The position numbers and the translations under genes are program-made. A stretch of DNA of 64,000 nucleotides from Eutypella sp. D-1 (taxonomy: Eukaryota; Ascomycota; Sordariomycetes; Xylariales; Diatrypaceae). Under the pieces are notes generated by a model, which had not been told where the DNA came from, did not search any database, and saw only the letters and a list, made by a program, of their open reading frames with translations. Of the stretch, positions 61,045 through 64,000 are shown one piece after another (the first letter of the stretch is position 1; the number at the start of each line of letters is the position of its first letter). The DNA lies in NCBI GenBank assembly GCA_023313575.1, contig JAJTTP010000020.1, positions 496,001-560,000 on the forward strand. Reading direction: 5' to 3'.

Positions 61045-62679
61045 GATGGTAGAAGACTGATGTGTTGAAAGTAGATAGAATTGACGTGAGGTATATCTTG
61101 GTGTATGGCTAACGGACATAGTAATCTGAATCGGAGGTCTGGGTGTCTCTCAAGCCATCGCAGTTGAAACAAAACTAGAGGAGAATCGACAAATATATAG
61201 TAGGAGCTTGTAATATCATTTCTCGTCGAGCTTTAGGACAATGCAGCGGACAAGTGATGCTATCATTTGACACATGTGATACGACTCGAAAGGCTACAAT
61301 AGTGCCGGTAGTTCTTCGGCTCTCTATGGATCGATGTTGCCCATAGAAACTCGTCTGGGGAATTGTCACCCCAATGATCTTAACTTTATTTCAGCCTGCT
61401 ATAGAGATGTAGTTACACATCCCCAGTAAAAGGGGCCACATGATTGTCAGAGAAACAAGCCGTCGGCTTGCCTCATTTTGTCAGTCAGAGATGTGTCATA
61501 TACACCAAAAGTAGGACTATGCTACCAGGCCAGGTAGAGATGTAAGATGTGTGATGAGGGCTGGTCCGCTGATTTCCGCCAGATAGAGTCGGACTGCATC
61601 TGCTTTCAATGGACGACCGAATCGCTTCACTTCGTGGAGGGGGGGGGGGCGGTGGGATGCGTTACATATGATCTACCACGGCTTAGCCACATGATGAACT
61701 CCAAATATTCCTTCTATTCTCAACAATGGGGTCACCATCCATTGTTTATGTTTATAAGTGATTATGCAATTATGTGGCGGCCTTGGCTGTATGCATTTGT
61801 GCTGTTATCTAGGCGCCTTTACGCAATGACACGCAGATCAGGGCTTATAATCGCTGCAATCGACATCGGAGCTGTTGGTAACATCGGGGTTTTCCCTAAG
61901 AATGAAAATCTACGGAGAGCCATGAAAATCACCGAGACATACATGATTGGGACGTCAGAGCTCTCAGAAGTGGCTAGGGTGGTTATAACCATAAGCCGGA
62001 GTAATTCCGAGTTGTCGCACAATACAACCATTGTCCTCAGGTCTCGGCTTGGCTTCAACGACACCCCTCAGCAACCGCGCATTATGGAAGAACGATGTAC
62101 CATACCGGAACATTAACACCACCACCGAAAGATCAGGATCGGACATATCGAGCGAAACCCCCAGGGCCTGGCTCACCACACCGAGGCACGACGCATACGC
62201 CCTCGGAGATCCCGGGACACCTGACTTCTTAGCAAGAGAGACCGGGAAGTTGTTCAGTCTAGTGCTGTAACCCGATGACGACATCCAGACTTCTGTTTCT
62301 CCGGAAGACTTGGGAATGAACTCGTTGGTTGCCATTAAAATGTGAAGTTGGGGGAAGTCAACGTTTGGTTTCAAGATCGGTACACTCGAGTTCCTAGGCA
62401 TAGGAAATTTGTACACCTTGAGTTATCATGCTGCCCATGGGAGGCTTAAGGCTCTGTATCACTGCCGCCGTCCCTAACCTCCCTAGCAATTTTTTCAAAC
62501 ATTAAATGCTCCCTTCGATTCCGGCGTGGCTTGAGGGTGTGGATAGTCAACTCAGGTTGTGGCATTGTATGATACGTGCCCAGCCATTGGTTAAAAGCTA
62601 TATGTAATCATTTCAATACGGTTCTCTAAAGTCTAAACCTCGTATTCTCTATAAATTCGACATATTCCTCACTGAGCTT
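61045..62679. other. Intergenic region between pyranose oxidase and amidase, 1.6 kb
   Basis: It contains the pyranose oxidase promoter (after 61044) and the amidase 3' end. Two overlapping minus-strand frames (starting near 62332, and 61819-62064) might be a decayed gene. The second ends with a basic-hydrophobic segment followed by LPTAPMSIAAI, a pattern seen at the C-terminus of some fungal membrane proteins. A 189-codon + frame overlaps them (61547-62116). None is convincing enough to call. Confidence 0.5.
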
Positions 62680-64000
62680 CTAATCGTGACTTCCGCGTCT
62701 CCCAGCCTCTCTAGCAATGCTCGCAATATCAACCCAGCTTTCCGCCTTGGCACGTTTCCCCAGACTCCAGCCGGCCTGCTCAGCGTCAACGCCGAATTTC
62801 AACAGCGCCTCCTCTTCGCACCACTCGCCCATGCCCATTAGCCCAACGGGGACCTTGCCTGGCGTATCCAGATTCGCAACTTCGCCTTGGTTCGGCGCTC
62901 CATCCGGCACGACGAAACCGGCCGGCACGCTTATGCTCGGGACCCCGCAAAAGTTAGCCATCCACACGTATTCCATACTCTTCATTGTCTGATCCCCATC
63001 GCTTATCCCGAACCGTAACTCAGCCTCGTCGCGAATAGGCCATCCGGCACAAGCCGTAGTAGGGGTTATGATGATCATTCCAGGATGCTGTGACCAAAGC
63101 CAGGCAAGATGCTGCATTAGTACGCGCCGAAGTTTTTGGGCGAGTTGGTAGTCGCTTGCGGGCGTAGTGCGGCCCAGGGCCAACAAAATCTTGTTCGCAG
63201 GGGATAGGCCTTTCGTGTCCGGTAGAAGGGTTGCACCGTCTGTGAGGAGGGTTAGGGCATGGGCTATCTGACCCTCGAACACGAAAGGGATATCTATCGG
63301 CACGGTTTGGTAGCCCTTATGCTCGACGAGCCAACCAATCATTTCTCGGCATAGTCTTTGGATGGCGGGCGTGGAGCGCAGGATCCAGGCCTCCGGAATG
63401 CCGAGCAGTTTTACTCGAGTTGGGTCATCGCATGATAGGTTGATGGACTTCTTGCTGCCTCGGGGAAAGAGTGACCTCGGATCCGGGTCCTTCATGATCG
63501 CGTATAAGGCAGCCAATGATCTCATGTCCGCCGCTATAGGGCCATTGACCGCAGCTGTATTGCTGTGGTTCTGTAACGGGAAGAAAGATACTCGTCCAAG
63601 TGTTGGCTTGAGACCAAAGACAGAACAGAAAGCCGCCGGAATCCTGATACTACCGCCCCCGTCGCTACCTAGCGTGAAGGGCACGAGGCCCGCAGCAACA
63701 GCGTACGCAGAGCCTGAGGAACTGCCCCCACAGTAGTATCTGGAGTTATAGGGATTTCGAGGCGTCCCGTACGTGATGTTATAACCTGGTGTGTCCATCC
63801 CGAATTCATGCATGGAGAGCTTGCCGAGGATAATTGCACCGGCCTCCTTTAACTTCCTAACGCACCAGGAATCCATTACTCCATCGGCCCCAGGGTGCTG
63901 TAGGCTAACGTAGTCAATGCGAGATCCCAGCGTGGTCCTGTAACCCTCTACGTCGTACTCATCCTTGACTGCCGTCGGAATACCATCTAGCGGTCCGAGT
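62680..64000 (-). CDS. Amidase-signature enzyme (GatA-like), cut by window edge
   Basis: The frame is open from the right edge to a TAG stop (62680-62682). The 5' part is missing because it lies beyond 64000; the visible coding part is about 440 residues. The amidase signature Ser-cisSer-Lys triad is complete: the Lys is in TAVKDEYDVEG (just inside the edge), the cis-Ser in YYCGGSSSGSA and the nucleophile Ser in GSDGGGSIRIPA. The enzymes hydrolyse carboxamides, and the substrate cannot be read from sequence. The C-terminus (KVPVGLMGMGEW, ESWVDIASIARE) resembles fungal amidases often annotated as GatA-like, but I see no companion GatB/GatC, so an accessory catabolic or metabolic amidase is as likely. 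It lies 1.6 kb upstream of pyranose oxidase on the same strand. No intron is evident in the visible part. Confidence 0.9.
   Translation of the reverse strand, partial: LGPLDGIPTAVKDEYDVEGYRTTLGSRIDYVSLQHPGADGVMDSWCVRKLKEAGAIILGKLSMHEFGMDTPGYNITYGTPRNPYNSRYYCGGSSSGSAYAVAAGLVPFTLGSDGGGSIRIPAAFCSVFGLKPTLGRVSFFPLQNHSNTAAVNGPIAADMRSLAALYAIMKDPDPRSLFPRGSKKSINLSCDDPTRVKLLGIPEAWILRSTPAIQRLCREMIGWLVEHKGYQTVPIDIPFVFEGQIAHALTLLTDGATLLPDTKGLSPANKILLALGRTTPASDYQLAQKLRRVLMQHLAWLWSQHPGMIIITPTTACAGWPIRDEAELRFGISDGDQTMKSMEYVWMANFCGVPSISVPAGFVVPDGAPNQGEVANLDTPGKVPVGLMGMGEWCEEEALLKFGVDAEQAGWSLGKRAKAESWVDIASIAREAGRRGSHD

Noticed and set aside
60829..61119. Pyranose oxidase exon 1 frame running into a TGA, suggesting a pseudogene
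   Set aside because: A 57-nt GT-AG intron (60785-60841) removes the stop and joins IGEQ to [11 protein letters not shown], matching the family.
61547..62116. A 189-codon + frame near the oxidase promoter
   Set aside because: It has no recognisable domain and contains a G-run; it overlaps equally plausible minus-strand frames.

Overview
This window is nuclear DNA of a filamentous ascomycete (Pezizomycotina, most likely a Sordariomycete; I cannot name the genus). The evidence is short spliceosomal introns (mostly 52-157 nt, one of 348 nt) with GTRNGT-type donors and CTRAC-like branch sites, an ortholog of the fungal regulator MtfA, and several large disordered proteins of filamentous-fungal type. 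Gene density is very low: nine genes in 64 kb, with gene-free stretches of up to 13.8 kb that are not strongly AT-rich. I found no tRNA, rRNA, CRISPR array or intact transposon.

Layout, left to right. From 1.46 to 8.95 kb (+) lies a giant protein of about 2,476 residues. Its disordered N-terminal half carries four PAM2-like poly(A)-binding-protein docking motifs and a triple GLGxSR(Y/F)A repeat, and its C-terminal half is a long coiled coil. From 16.4 to 18.1 kb (+) lies a disordered Ser/Pro-rich protein, and from 24.1 to 26.5 kb (+) a helical or coiled-coil protein of unknown role. A block of three housekeeping genes on the + strand follows: mitochondrial copper chaperone SCO1 (29.5-30.5 kb), a CECR5-type HAD hydrolase (31.4-33.2 kb) and choline/ethanolamine kinase (35.3-38.1 kb). 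After 13.8 kb without recognisable genes comes the C2H2 regulator mtfA (51.9-53.0 kb, +). At the right end, on the - strand, are an intact eight-exon pyranose 2-oxidase (58.9-61.0 kb) and an amidase-signature enzyme cut by the window edge (62.7 to beyond 64.0 kb).

How the genes relate: SCO1 delivers copper to cytochrome c oxidase and choline kinase starts the CDP-choline route to phosphatidylcholine. The HAD protein is probably mitochondrial. Nothing suggests co-regulation beyond shared strand. The oxidase and amidase may be an accessory metabolic pair. MtfA is known in Aspergillus as a regulator of secondary metabolism and development, but its proximity here may be chance.

The most interesting item is the multi-PAM2 coiled-coil giant. 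Its layout (several PAM2 motifs, then an extended coiled coil, then a tryptophan motif near the C-terminus) recalls Upa2, the scaffold of endosomal mRNA transport in the basidiomycete Ustilago maydis. The other notable points are a 10-nt micro-exon in the pyranose oxidase gene, introns that fall inside or next to catalytic motifs in three successive genes, and two genes whose reading frames have no visible AUG, implying hidden 5' exons. Splice sites were inferred by eye from reading frame, splice consensus and family similarity; no transcript data were available.
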